Origin: Brevibacillus reuszeri
GTDB taxonomy: Bacteria > Bacillota > Bacilli > Brevibacillales > Brevibacillaceae
DNA: 64,000 bases
Direction: 5' to 3'
NCBI RefSeq assembly: GCF_001187725.1
Contig: NZ_LGIQ01000009.1
Location: forward strand, 27,493 to 91,492
The notes beneath the pieces were generated by a model that saw only the letters and a program-made list of their open reading frames with translations, made no database searches and had not been told where the DNA came from. A program made the position numbers and the translations under genes. Below, piece after piece: positions 30,712 to 39,887 of the stretch (positions are counted from its first letter, which is position 1; every line of letters starts with the position of its first letter).

Positions 30712-33249
30712 ATGCTGTCCAATCAGATTATTAAACAGAGCTTTGCTGAAATCATGGGCAAACGCTTTGGGGATTATGCCAACCTGGTCATCCTCTCCCG
30801 TGCGATTCCTGATGCTCGTGATGGACTCAAGCCTGTACAACGCCGTATTCTTTATGCGATGTACCAAGAGGGCAATACCAATGACAAGCCATACCGCAAA
30901 TCCGCCAAAACAGTTGGATACGTAATGGGTACATACCATCCACACGGGGACTCAGCCATCTACGAAACGATGGTGCGGATGGCCCAATGGTGGAAAATGC
31001 GTCAGGTACTGATCCAGGGTCACGGAAACTTCGGTAGCCTGGACGCCGACCCGCCTGCTGCGATGCGTTACACGGAGTCACGCTTGTCGGCACTGTCCAA
31101 TGAACTATTGCGTGATATCGAAAAAGAAACCGTCACCTTTATTCCAAACTACGATAATTCAGCGATGCAGCCTGCGGTTCTCCCTGCGCGATTCCCTAAC
31201 CTGTTGGTGAATGGTGCATCCGGGATTGCTGTTGGATTTGCTACGGATATTCCTACACACAATCTAGGCGAGGTAATCGATGCGGCTATCGCCCAGATGA
31301 AGAATCCGAATATTACTTTGGATGAGCTGATGCAGCTTGTAAAAGGACCTGATTTCCCGACAGGTGCCATCGTCCAAGGATTGTCAGGCATTCGCAAGGC
31401 ATTTGAGACAGGGCGTGGACAATTTATTATTCGCGCAAAAACCCATGTCGAAGAGCCAAAAGGTGCAAAGGTTAAGAAAATCGTCGTTTCCGAGATTCCT
31501 TATGAGGTCGTTAAATCGAAGCTCGTCGCACAGATCGATGAGCTGGTGATGGAGCGAAAAATTGAGGGAGCTATTGCGGTTCGGGATGAAACCGGTCGCA
31601 AGGAAGCGGAGCAGAAAAAAGTCCGTATCGTTGTCGACATTCGCAAGGAAGCGGATGAAAAGGCGATCCTCAATTACTTGTACAAAAATACCGATCTGCA
31701 AATCTATTACAACTACAACATGAACGTGATTCACGAGGGAACCATCCGCCAGATGGGACTCAAGGCTCTGCTTGCAGCATACGTCGATCACCAGAAGGAA
31801 GTCGTTACCAATCGCTCCCAGTACGATCTGAACAAAAAGCAAAATCGTGAGCACATTGTTCAGGGCTTGATCAGAGCGAAATCGATTCTCCGCGAAATTG
31901 TAGATACGATTATGGATTCCGAAGACCGAGCAGATGCCAAACGCAACATCATGGAAAAGTACGGCTTTACCGATGTGCAGGCAGATGCAATCCTGAACAT
32001 TCAGCTGGCTTCCTTGACCCGTCTTGATATTGTCAAGCTGGAGAAGGAACTGGCCACCTTGGCAAAAGAAATCGAGGAGCTCAAAGCAATTCTCGGCAGC
32101 GAGAAAAAGCTGATTCAGGTCATTACAGGCGAGCTCAATGAGATTAAGAAAAAATATGCCGAAGAACGCCTGACAGAGATTCAGGGAGAGATCGAGGAGA
32201 TCAAGATCGATATCGCGATGCAAATCAATGCAGAAGATTGCATCGTGACGCTCACCAATGAAGGCTATATCAAGCGGACCAGTCCGCGTTCCTTCAAGTC
32301 AGTGGGGGGAACTCTCGAAACCTGTGGGGTCAAGGAGGGAGATCGTGTCCGCTACTTCGTGGAAACGAATACGTCGCATACCGCTCTCTTCTTTACACAT
32401 GACGGGAAGTACTTCGCCACGCTGGTGAATGCGTTCCCTGATGACAAGTGGAAGGATATCGGTTCCGCTCTAGTCAACGTAATACCATTGGAGAAGCAGC
32501 AGCGAATCGTTGGTTTTACGATCGTCGAGAACTTCAAGCAAGAGCTGTATGTCTATCACGTCAGCAAAAGCGGCTTGGTCAAAAAGACTGCACTCTCCGA
32601 ATACGAAACCAATCGATCAAGTGCGTTGGTTGCTGCCAAGCTGAAATCAGACGAAGATGAGTTCGTCCACGTATTTATTGCCGATGAAGCAGGTGGTATT
32701 CTCGGCGCGACGAAGGATGGCATGGGAATCCGTTTTATGCGTAGTGAAGTGAGCACGACTGGACGTGCCTCTAGCGGTGTGAAGGCTATTTCACTTGGCG
32801 CTGACGATGAAGTTATCACGATGCTGCCCATTGAAGAAGAGGACAAGCGCGCGTTTAGCTTGGTAACGACAGATGGCGTACTAAAACGGACAGCGATTAC
32901 TGATATTCCACTTCAGGGACGTGCAGGTAAAGGCGTGACCTTGATTCGGAAAAGAAAGAGCAATCCGCACCAGCTGCTTGCGATCACGATTGAAGACACG
33001 ATGTATGCTTGGATCGAGCAAAATGAGTGGGTGCTGATCGATAAAGAACTGGTTATTGTGAATGAACAAGGTGGCATTGGTCGGACTGTCATTGAAGGTG
33101 GATTGAAAGCCATCGCATTTGAAACCATTTTGCCTACTGACGAAGCAAAAGATGATGGAAGCACTAAAGCATCGGGAGAGGGAGCAGCCTCTGGTGGCTC
33201 CTCACAGAAAACGCCAAACTCAGGACAAAGCTCTCTTTTTGATGAGTAA
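30712..33249 (+). CDS. parC: DNA topoisomerase IV subunit A
   Basis: The 845-residue subunit cleaves and rejoins DNA. The catalytic Tyr120 is in '[10 protein letters not shown]'. The quinolone region reads '[10 protein letters not shown]' with Ser81 and Glu85, the wild-type residues. A beta-pinwheel C-terminal domain starts near residue 500, and the last 45 residues are a low-complexity Ser/Gly/Asp tail. It follows parE with a 2-base gap and shares its promoter. Confidence 0.95.
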   Translation: MLSNQIIKQSFAEIMGKRFGDYANLVILSRAIPDARDGLKPVQRRILYAMYQEGNTNDKPYRKSAKTVGYVMGTYHPHGDSAIYETMVRMAQWWKMRQVLIQGHGNFGSLDADPPAAMRYTESRLSALSNELLRDIEKETVTFIPNYDNSAMQPAVLPARFPNLLVNGASGIAVGFATDIPTHNLGEVIDAAIAQMKNPNITLDELMQLVKGPDFPTGAIVQGLSGIRKAFETGRGQFIIRAKTHVEEPKGAKVKKIVVSEIPYEVVKSKLVAQIDELVMERKIEGAIAVRDETGRKEAEQKKVRIVVDIRKEADEKAILNYLYKNTDLQIYYNYNMNVIHEGTIRQMGLKALLAAYVDHQKEVVTNRSQYDLNKKQNREHIVQGLIRAKSILREIVDTIMDSEDRADAKRNIMEKYGFTDVQADAILNIQLASLTRLDIVKLEKELATLAKEIEELKAILGSEKKLIQVITGELNEIKKKYAEERLTEIQGEIEEIKIDIAMQINAEDCIVTLTNEGYIKRTSPRSFKSVGGTLETCGVKEGDRVRYFVETNTSHTALFFTHDGKYFATLVNAFPDDKWKDIGSALVNVIPLEKQQRIVGFTIVENFKQELYVYHVSKSGLVKKTALSEYETNRSSALVAAKLKSDEDEFVHVFIADEAGGILGATKDGMGIRFMRSEVSTTGRASSGVKAISLGADDEVITMLPIEEEDKRAFSLVTTDGVLKRTAITDIPLQGRAGKGVTLIRKRKSNPHQLLAITIEDTMYAWIEQNEWVLIDKELVIVNEQGGIGRTVIEGGLKAIAFETILPTDEAKDDGSTKASGEGAASGGSSQKTPNSGQSSLFDE

Positions 33250-33277
33250 CCTGGCGACAAGAAGGAATGATGTGTAG

Positions 33278-33604
33278 ATGGCAGCTGTGTTTGAGTCATT
33301 TATTTCGCCGTTGAGCTGGCAACAAGTATCTCTGTTGCTGGATACCGTACAGTATTTTGAAGAAGCACCAAAGCTGCTCTCTCTGCCTCAGGAGGAGGGA
33401 GCAAGCGTCGCTGTTCCCATCACAGCAGAGACGCTGACCGCCATGCTGAATCATTTGGACGAGCAGGACGCCTTTACCCGCAAATCGTTCGCACTGAGCT
33501 GGGAAGAAGGCGAACAGGATGGGCATGGTACACTTGTTGTCCAATTGCCGACTGGTGATACAGTAAGACAGGCGGCAGACCTGTCCTTGTTTTCAGCAGT
33601 ATAA
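33278..33604 (+). CDS. Hypothetical protein, 108 aa
   Basis: ATG start with AAGGA upstream, 28 bases after parC. Acidic, soluble, mixed alpha/beta, with 'SWQQVSLLLDTVQYFEEAP' at the start. I recognise no family. It may be co-transcribed with parE-parC, since a terminator follows it rather than parC. Confidence 0.65.
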   Translation: MAAVFESFISPLSWQQVSLLLDTVQYFEEAPKLLSLPQEEGASVAVPITAETLTAMLNHLDEQDAFTRKSFALSWEEGEQDGHGTLVVQLPTGDTVRQAADLSLFSAV

Positions 33605-33625
33605 CAAATCACACGATTGATAATG

Positions 33626-33684
33626 AAATCGCTCTGGAAGTCGGGCCTAGATCAATAGGACCTTCTTTTCTGGAGCGATTTTTG
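33626..33684 (+). terminator. Intrinsic terminator after parC operon
   Basis: AAATCGCTC (33626-33634) pairs with GAGCGATTT (33673-33681), with an inner AGGTCC-like stem and a T-run. Confidence 0.8.
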
Positions 33685-33826
33685 CTCTTTCTGGACCGTT
33701 TACAAAAGCAGGTCATACACTTCGATGAAACAAAGAAAGTTGATCAACAAAATGAAATCATGGTACAGTTTGGACAAACCAAATCATTTGAACTGTATGA
33801 GACAGATAGGTGGAGGATGAAAAATC

Positions 33827-34489
33827 ATGGAACAGCTTACGACCCAAAGAGCAGCTTTTCTCGACGTCATTACAGAGCGCCGCTCGGTTCGTCATTATGA
33901 TCCCAGTGTAAAAATTTCGCGAGATGAAATAAAAGAAATGCTGAAAGAAGCTACATTGGCTCCCTCCAGCTCCAATTTGCAGCCATGGAGATTCTTGGTG
34001 ATTGATGATCAGGAGTTGAAGGAGAAATTGCTGCCCATTGCTTTTAATCAGCAGCAAGTTGTCCAAGCCTCGGCTATTATCGCAGTACTTGGCGATTATG
34101 AAGGGTACAAAGCAGCTGAAACCATCTATACAAAAGCAGTGAGCGCCGGATTCATGAACGAAGAAGTAAAAAGCTCACTTATTCAGAACATAAACTCCCG
34201 TTACAGCAATAGAGCGCGTGAAATAATTAAAGAGATTGCACTGGTCGATGGTGGACTGGTTGCGATGCAATTCATGCTGGTAGCGAAGGCTAGAGGATAT
34301 GATACAGTGCCAATGGGAGGCTATAATACTGACAAGTTCATGGAAGCCTTCGACATCACAGATCGATATGTGCCCATTATGCTCATCGCATTAGGAAAAG
34401 CAGCGCAGCCGGGTCATCCAACTGTGCGTTTGGATGTAGACGATATTGCGTTTTGGAATGAAATGCCTTCCTCTGTTTCTGAAAAGTAA
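33827..34489 (+). CDS. Nitroreductase family protein
   Basis: This 220-residue FMN enzyme has 'ITERRSVRHYDPSVKISRDE' and 'ATLAPSSSNLQPWRFLVI' for FMN binding, and 'MGGYNTDKFMEAF' near the end, as in the YdgI/YodC group. Such enzymes use NAD(P)H to reduce nitro or quinone compounds. Upstream, TACAGTT (33764-33770) and AACTGTA (33791-33797) form a dyad that overlaps a probable -10 (TTGATC, 18 bases, TACAGT). AGGTGGAGG precedes the ATG. Confidence 0.88.
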   Translation: MEQLTTQRAAFLDVITERRSVRHYDPSVKISRDEIKEMLKEATLAPSSSNLQPWRFLVIDDQELKEKLLPIAFNQQQVVQASAIIAVLGDYEGYKAAETIYTKAVSAGFMNEEVKSSLIQNINSRYSNRAREIIKEIALVDGGLVAMQFMLVAKARGYDTVPMGGYNTDKFMEAFDITDRYVPIMLIALGKAAQPGHPTVRLDVDDIAFWNEMPSSVSEK

Positions 34490-34545
34490 GAGGGCGCTGA
34501 TCACACAGATGCCCAGCGTATGTCGAATGGAAAGAAGGATGCAGA

Positions 34546-35223
34546 ATGAAACGAATGTTAGCGATCAGCGATGTTCACGGCGAGCTTGAAAAGCTGGAGC
34601 TGCTGCTGAAAAATGCCGAATATAATCCCGAGGTGGATCAATTGATCCTGCTTGGAGATTATGTAGATCGCGGCCCTGATTCCAAAGGGGTAGTGGAAAA
34701 AGTGAAGGAGCTGCACAAACAGGGGGCCATTGTACTGATGGGCAATCACGATCATATGATGGTCAAGTCTTTTGAGCAAGAGCCCGTTTTTATCGAGCGA
34801 TGGTTTCGCAACGGTGCACTGCAAACACTCGCTAGCTATGGTCACAGTGCGGCGAAAACAGAGACAGGTGCTCCCGAAAGCCTGGAGAAAACCGAGAAAA
34901 TCGTAGACCATGTAGCATTTTTGGCGGAGCTCCCTTGCTATTATGAAACCGATGATTACGTATTCGTTCACGGTGGGGTTCATCCAACAACTATGCTGGC
35001 AGAGACAGATCCATACTTGCTTATGTGGATTCGGGAGGAGTTTCATAAAGGCTACTGTGGAGAAAAAACCGTTGTATTTGGACACACGCCAACCGAAAAT
35101 CTGCATGGAAAGCACGATGTCTATTTTGGCAAAAACAAGATTATCGGGATCGATGGTGGAGCGGTTTTTGGTGGGCGTCTCAATTGTCTAGAGCTGCCAA
35201 GTCAAAAGGTCTATTCCGTGTAA
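34546..35223 (+). CDS. PPP-family metallophosphatase (chromosomal)
   Basis: The 225-residue enzyme has all PPP motifs: 'SDVHGELEKL', 'LLGDYVDRGPDSKG', 'MGNHDHM', 'HGGVHP' and 'FGHTP', ending 'IGIDGGAVFGGRLNCLEL'. It hydrolyses phosphoesters with two metals; relatives act on phosphoproteins or dinucleotides. It is a close relative of the prophage protein encoded at 12141, differing mainly by an insertion after 'ASYGH' rich in Glu and Thr. ATG start behind GAAAGAAGG. It stands between a nitroreductase and a small unknown gene. Confidence 0.88.
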   Translation: MKRMLAISDVHGELEKLELLLKNAEYNPEVDQLILLGDYVDRGPDSKGVVEKVKELHKQGAIVLMGNHDHMMVKSFEQEPVFIERWFRNGALQTLASYGHSAAKTETGAPESLEKTEKIVDHVAFLAELPCYYETDDYVFVHGGVHPTTMLAETDPYLLMWIREEFHKGYCGEKTVVFGHTPTENLHGKHDVYFGKNKIIGIDGGAVFGGRLNCLELPSQKVYSV

Positions 35224-35271
35224 CAAGACGATTCGTATCTACCGTCCGATTTATGGATGAAGGGGAAAGAC

Positions 35272-35508
35272 ATGGGTCACACTACAGTGGGAGGTGTGAT
35301 CACTGTGGAACGAAACTTGAGTGTGAACGGCAGAGAGTATAATTTCGCCACAACGTACGACGGTGACTCGCAATACAACGTACAGGTGCGCAGCGGCAAT
35401 AAAGTGGTGACCATGTTCAAGATATCTGCTGAGTCTGAGAGCGAGGTCTTTGACGCGGCAATCGCCCATTTCTCTGCGGATATCGAGATGGGAAATGTAA
35501 ATGGATGA
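35272..35508 (+). CDS. Small conserved-looking protein, 78 aa
   Basis: AAGGGG seven bases upstream supports ATG 35272; GGGAGGTG before GTG 35305 gives an alternative start that would shorten it to 67 residues. The protein is mostly beta with a C-terminal helix ('SESEVFDAAIAHFSAD'). I do not recognise it. A terminator follows. Confidence 0.55.
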   Translation: MGHTTVGGVITVERNLSVNGREYNFATTYDGDSQYNVQVRSGNKVVTMFKISAESESEVFDAAIAHFSADIEMGNVNG

Positions 35509-35518
35509 ACGAAGAGGT

Positions 35519-35552
35519 GCAGCCTGTATTTATGGGGCTGCGCTTTCTTTTA
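35519..35552 (+). terminator. Intrinsic terminator
   Basis: GCAGCC (35519-35524) pairs with GGCTGC (35536-35541), then a T-rich stretch. Confidence 0.7.
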
Positions 35553-35585
35553 TTTACATGGCCAAGATCATGTGGTAAATTATTA

Positions 35586-35603
35586 TTGTTTCCACGGACA
35601 CAA
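35586..35603. promoter_or_regulatory. MarR-type operator before marR
   Basis: TTGTTTCCACGGACACAA is an 18-base near-palindrome just before the ribosome site of the MarR gene. The same element recurs at 36137-36154 before the transporter gene. Confidence 0.75.
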
Positions 35604-35617
35604 AAGGAGTGAAATTG

Positions 35618-36115
35618 TTGGATCTCAAAACGAAAGTGTGGAGCCAATGGATAACCATGCTTCACAAACAGGAGGAGCGCAGTAGGCACCGCGAGTCGAT
35701 CCTACTTAGCCAAATCAAGAAGAGTCTTCCTGAATATAATCATGTAGGGGAAATATCCATCACAGAGTTACATGTCATTCAAGCCATTGGGAACTCAATG
35801 TCAATGAATGTCACGTCGATTGCCCAACAGATTGGCGTAACAAAAAGCGCCATTTCGAAAATAACGGCTAGGCTAATCAAAAAGGAATTGATTGAGCGCT
35901 ATCAGCTTGAGGACAACCAAAAAGAGGTATTTTTTCGTCTCACCAGAGGAGGAGAAACCGTCTATCGCTATCACGAGCATTATCATTATCGCTTGGAGCA
36001 GCATATGAACAAATTTTTGGAGCGTTATAGCGAGAAGGAACTAGCTTTTTTGGCTGAAGTGATGATCGCTGCAACGGACGAGATGAGTAAAAATTGGGTG
36101 GATGAACTGGAATGA
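35618..36115 (+). CDS. MarR-family transcriptional regulator
   Basis: AGGAG ending at 35609 favours TTG 35618 (or 35615) over the GTG that touches the site. The 165-residue protein has a winged helix-turn-helix at about 55-115 ('MNVTSIAQQIGVTKSAISKIT' in parts, 'IERYQLEDNQKEVFFRLT') flanked by dimer helices. It probably represses itself and the neighbouring efflux gene through the 18-base operator found at both promoters. The inducer is unknown; efflux substrates are typical. Confidence 0.88.
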   Translation: MDLKTKVWSQWITMLHKQEERSRHRESILLSQIKKSLPEYNHVGEISITELHVIQAIGNSMSMNVTSIAQQIGVTKSAISKITARLIKKELIERYQLEDNQKEVFFRLTRGGETVYRYHEHYHYRLEQHMNKFLERYSEKELAFLAEVMIAATDEMSKNWVDELE

Positions 36116-36132
36116 CATTCCCCTTTTTTACC

Positions 36133-36162
36133 TTGATTGTTTCCGCGGACACAATATAGAAT
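36133..36162 (+). promoter_or_regulatory. Promoter with operator in the spacer, before MFS gene
   Basis: TTGATT (36133-36138), 18 bases, TAGAAT (36157-36162). The spacer holds TTGTTTCCGCGGACACAA (36137-36154), the second copy of the MarR operator, so repressor binding would shut out RNA polymerase. Confidence 0.7.
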
Positions 36163-36185
36163 CAAGAGGGAGAGCAAAACCGCAT

Positions 36186-37358
36186 ATGAACCCAAAAAAC
36201 GTATTATTTCTGCTAGGTGTCACGATTCTGTTGGGTACATTTGCCCAAAACTTATTTATGCCGATTTTACCCGCCATGCAAGAAGAATTTCACACGACGG
36301 CATACATCATTAACTGGACGATCTCTATCTTTACCGTTGCGCTTGCCGTCATGCAGATTGTGTATGGACCTCTGATAGACTTGTGGGGGCGAAAAAAGGT
36401 TATGGTACCTGCCCTCATTCTCTATATGTTAGCTTCCTTTGGGTGCTACATGGTCGAGTCGATTTACCCGCTTTTATTTTTCCGTGCTTTGCAAGGGATT
36501 GGCTTTGCCGCTATTCCGATTGTCGCTGCCACTGTCATCGGTGATCTGTTTTCCGGACAGAAACGCGCAGAAGCGATGGGGACGTACCAAATGATGCTCG
36601 GCATTGGTCCGGCAATTGGACCGCTTCTTGGAGGCTGGATCGGAGGTGTAGGTGGTCATTCTGCCGTTTTTCTGTTTTTGGCAATAAGCGCCGTATTTTT
36701 ACTGATTGCCAATACGACTTTGCTGCCTGAAACAAAAAAAGAGCAGTCTGCTGCAGGGGGATTTCATTTTCGTATGTTTGGCTATGTTTTGAAACAACCG
36801 ATCGGCGCTTCGGTGATTTTGTTGGGCTTCACGCAAATGTTTACGTACTATTCCTTTCTGTTGTATATACCTGTGCAATTAACGAATCATTATCAATTGA
36901 GCGCAGAACAAATCGGCCTCGTTTTTCTGTTGGTTTCCGCTACCTTTATGATTAGCAGCAAGGTTTCTGGAAAGGTGCAAAAGCGATTGGGAACGCGATG
37001 GGCCCTGCTTGTCACGGCCGGTGCCAATGCCCTTGCCACGTTTTTGTTTATGGCATTGGCAGATGTTTCACTCATACTGCTTGTAATCGCCAGTGCATGT
37101 TTTGGTTTTACGCTAGGAATCGGTATGCCAGTGCATACAACACTGTTATCCGAAGCTTTTGAAAAAGAAAGAGGCACAGCGATCGGTGTGTACAACTTCA
37201 TTCGCTATGGAGGGATGGCTGCGGGTCCAGTGGTCGGGATTGCCTTGTTTGGATGGGGAGGAACCTGGCTAGAGTTTGGCGTTGCTGGTCTAACGATTGC
37301 GGGAGCCGTATTATTTGCAGGTCGTAAGGTAGGGCTTTTAGCAGTTGGCAGTCGTTGA
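36186..37358 (+). CDS. MFS transporter (multidrug or metabolite efflux)
   Basis: The start is ATG 36186; the open frame before it covers the operator region. The 390-residue protein has 12 membrane helices, with the motif A-like 'YGPLIDLWGRKKVMV' after helix 2 and 'GIGPAIGPLLGGWIGG' (motif C) in helix 5, which marks drug/H+ antiporters. It follows the MarR gene and shares its operator, so it is probably induced by its own substrates. Confidence 0.9.
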   Translation: MNPKNVLFLLGVTILLGTFAQNLFMPILPAMQEEFHTTAYIINWTISIFTVALAVMQIVYGPLIDLWGRKKVMVPALILYMLASFGCYMVESIYPLLFFRALQGIGFAAIPIVAATVIGDLFSGQKRAEAMGTYQMMLGIGPAIGPLLGGWIGGVGGHSAVFLFLAISAVFLLIANTTLLPETKKEQSAAGGFHFRMFGYVLKQPIGASVILLGFTQMFTYYSFLLYIPVQLTNHYQLSAEQIGLVFLLVSATFMISSKVSGKVQKRLGTRWALLVTAGANALATFLFMALADVSLILLVIASACFGFTLGIGMPVHTTLLSEAFEKERGTAIGVYNFIRYGGMAAGPVVGIALFGWGGTWLEFGVAGLTIAGAVLFAGRKVGLLAVGSR

Positions 37359-37449
37359 TTGTGCTCAAACGCTTAGTGATTTGCTTTTCATGTTCCGTGA
37401 AATATGCTACAACTGGAATGAATGAACGGAGCGGGAGGAGCAGACACAG

Positions 37450-39828
37450 ATGCATCAGCAGCAGGAACGGGATGTACTCGAAATCATCGCAGACTGGAAA
37501 AACGATTCGGCAGGCGGACAAAAAATCACGGAAGGGACATGCCTGGCGTTGCTTCAAGAAATCGAGCAGCGGCGAAAAACTAGTCCAGATCCAGCATTCG
37601 ATCAAGCAGAAGCAGTCGTCTTAACGAAAATGGCTACCCTTCGTTTGAAGAAAAAGGGCGGTGAAAATCTCGCAGGTGAGTGGATAAAACGTGCCCTGGA
37701 GCTGGAGCCGGATGATGAGCAGTCATTGAGCGTGCAGCTTCGCCTCTATTTTTCACAGTTGCGTGAGTCCATACAGGCTGAAGGATATCCTGTCATTCGC
37801 GAAACGGACAATGTCGTTGCACGTAGACGAAAGGCAGAAGATTTGCAGGAAATGGCTGCTGCCGAGCTTCAAGAGGTGGCAAGGTGGCGTCAGCTTGCGC
37901 AAGCTGCACGTGATATCGCACAAAAGCTTTCCCATGCTGAGTGGGCGTCGAAGGCAAATGAACTGGAGCAGCTCTATATGAACAGGGAGCGGCTGCTGCA
38001 CGAATTGATGGAACGGGTACAGGCTTATTCAGCTTCCCTGTCAGGTGTTTTTTTCTCGATAGAAATGCTCTCACAGCTGCAAGAAACGATACGTGCACTA
38101 GCTGAGCAGCAGCTACAGAAAGAACAGCTTTTATCAGAAGCAGTGACAGAATACACGGCAGAAGAGTCCATGATTGCGCTTAGTGCATTGGAAAAGCTCG
38201 AGCAGCTGGTTGGGCTGGGTGATATCAAGCATCGCGTCAGGCAGCTCGCGCAATTTCTTCAATACCAGCAAATCCGTGAAGAAAAAGGCTGGCACATGCA
38301 CGATCAGCTTCCCTTGCATTTGGTTTTGATGGGGAACCCTGGAACCGGAAAAACGACCTTAGCCCGCCTCATTGCCACCTTGTATCATGAATTAGGCTTG
38401 CTGACCAAAGGACAACTGGTAGAGGTGGACCGCTCTCATCTGGTAGGTGCGTATGTCGGCCAAACAGAGCAGCGAGTCATGGAAGCAGTGAAGCAGGCAG
38501 ACGGTGGCGTATTGTTTATCGATGAAGCGTACAGCCTGAAACGACCTGATAGCTCCGGAAGCGATTATGGACAAGTTGCCATCGATACACTCGTTGCAGC
38601 TATGACAAGCGGGGAATACGCCGGGCGTTTTGTCGTCATGCTGGCTGGCTACCCTGAGGAAATGCGCTCTTTTCTGTTTGCGAATCCTGGTCTATACAGC
38701 CGTTTTCCGCAAACAGGTCATTTTCTTTTGCCGAATTATTCGCCGGATGAGCTTATTCACATTGCAGATGAGGTAGCAACTCGAAATGATTTCGCTTTGA
38801 CAGAAGCGGCGAAAATAGCATTGAGACAGCGGATAGAAAAGGCGCAGGTCGATGATACTTTCGGAAACGCCAGAACGGTTACGAATCTCGTTCTCGATTC
38901 TATTTTTGCCAAAGGGCGCGTGACGGCTGGGAAGGAGCTGCAGTGGGAGGATTTCACGCTTTTGCTCCCAGAGGACGTAAGCGAAGAACCAGTAAAAACG
39001 AATAGCCAGTCTGCATTGGACAAGCTGCAGAGCTTGATTGGTCTTGCACAAGTGAAGGCGGAGCTGCAAAAGATTGCTGCATTCGTTGCTGTTGCACAAG
39101 AGCGAACCGTGCGTGGAATGACGACGAGTCCGATTGAGCTGCACGCTGTTTTTACAGGCAATCCAGGTACGGGGAAGACAACGGTAGCGCAGTTATATGC
39201 CGAGATTTTGAAAGAAATCGGGTACTTGAAACGTGGACATCTCGTTACAGCCAGTCGTGCTGACCTGGTTGCCGGCTTTGTCGGGCAAACAGCTGCTCAT
39301 ACACGCAGAAAAGTGCGAGAAGCACTAGGCGGGGTATTGTTTATCGATGAAGCGTATGCTCTTTTAGGAAGCGGAGAGAATGATTTTGGTCAAGAGGCGA
39401 TTCATACGCTCGTAGAAGAGATGACGCGGCACGAAGAAAATCTCGTTATCGTTTTGGCGGGTTATCCTATCGAAATGAATCAATTATTGGATAGCAATCC
39501 TGGCCTCTTGTCCCGCTTTAAAAAATATGTCCATTTTCCGGACTACACAGCAGATGAGCTCGTTTTGATACTAGAGCAAGCTGCGCATTCCTCCGGGTAT
39601 TCTCTCACTGCTTCTACTTTGGAACAGATCAAACAGAAGCTGCTAGAAATATCGAGCAAGCATAGCCTTGATGGGAATGGTCGTTTCAGCCATAACCTTT
39701 TACAAGAAGCGATTCAAAATCAGGCGTTGCGGCTCATTACAATTCCGAAAGATCAATGGTCGCAGGAAATGCTGACAGAGCTGGTTTGGGAAGATTTTTC
39801 AGCTTTGCTGGATCCTAGCGAAGTTTAA
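37450..39828 (+). CDS. Tandem AAA+ ATPase of SpoVK/CbbX type
   Basis: The 792-residue protein has an N-terminal helical, coiled-coil region (1-240), then two AAA+ modules of the CbbX/SpoVK clan. Walker A is 'GNPGTGKTT' at 295-303 and again at 570-578, with matching 'GGVLFIDEAY' Walker B motifs. These modules remodel protein complexes; SpoVK acts in spore maturation and CbbX reactivates Rubisco. Two modules in one chain are less common than one. The partner is unknown. GCGGGAGGAG precedes the ATG. Confidence 0.85.
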   Translation: MHQQQERDVLEIIADWKNDSAGGQKITEGTCLALLQEIEQRRKTSPDPAFDQAEAVVLTKMATLRLKKKGGENLAGEWIKRALELEPDDEQSLSVQLRLYFSQLRESIQAEGYPVIRETDNVVARRRKAEDLQEMAAAELQEVARWRQLAQAARDIAQKLSHAEWASKANELEQLYMNRERLLHELMERVQAYSASLSGVFFSIEMLSQLQETIRALAEQQLQKEQLLSEAVTEYTAEESMIALSALEKLEQLVGLGDIKHRVRQLAQFLQYQQIREEKGWHMHDQLPLHLVLMGNPGTGKTTLARLIATLYHELGLLTKGQLVEVDRSHLVGAYVGQTEQRVMEAVKQADGGVLFIDEAYSLKRPDSSGSDYGQVAIDTLVAAMTSGEYAGRFVVMLAGYPEEMRSFLFANPGLYSRFPQTGHFLLPNYSPDELIHIADEVATRNDFALTEAAKIALRQRIEKAQVDDTFGNARTVTNLVLDSIFAKGRVTAGKELQWEDFTLLLPEDVSEEPVKTNSQSALDKLQSLIGLAQVKAELQKIAAFVAVAQERTVRGMTTSPIELHAVFTGNPGTGKTTVAQLYAEILKEIGYLKRGHLVTASRADLVAGFVGQTAAHTRRKVREALGGVLFIDEAYALLGSGENDFGQEAIHTLVEEMTRHEENLVIVLAGYPIEMNQLLDSNPGLLSRFKKYVHFPDYTADELVLILEQAAHSSGYSLTASTLEQIKQKLLEISSKHSLDGNGRFSHNLLQEAIQNQALRLITIPKDQWSQEMLTELVWEDFSALLDPSEV

Positions 39829-39887
39829 TTGTGTCCCACCCTTTCTCCTACAATGGTAGCATCATGCCTTGGGAGAGAGGGTGTTTT

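Noticed and set aside
31384..32223. Long reverse frame of 279 codons inside parC
   Set aside because: It lies fully antisense to a highly conserved gene, has no ribosome site and a Leu/Phe-heavy, non-protein-like composition.
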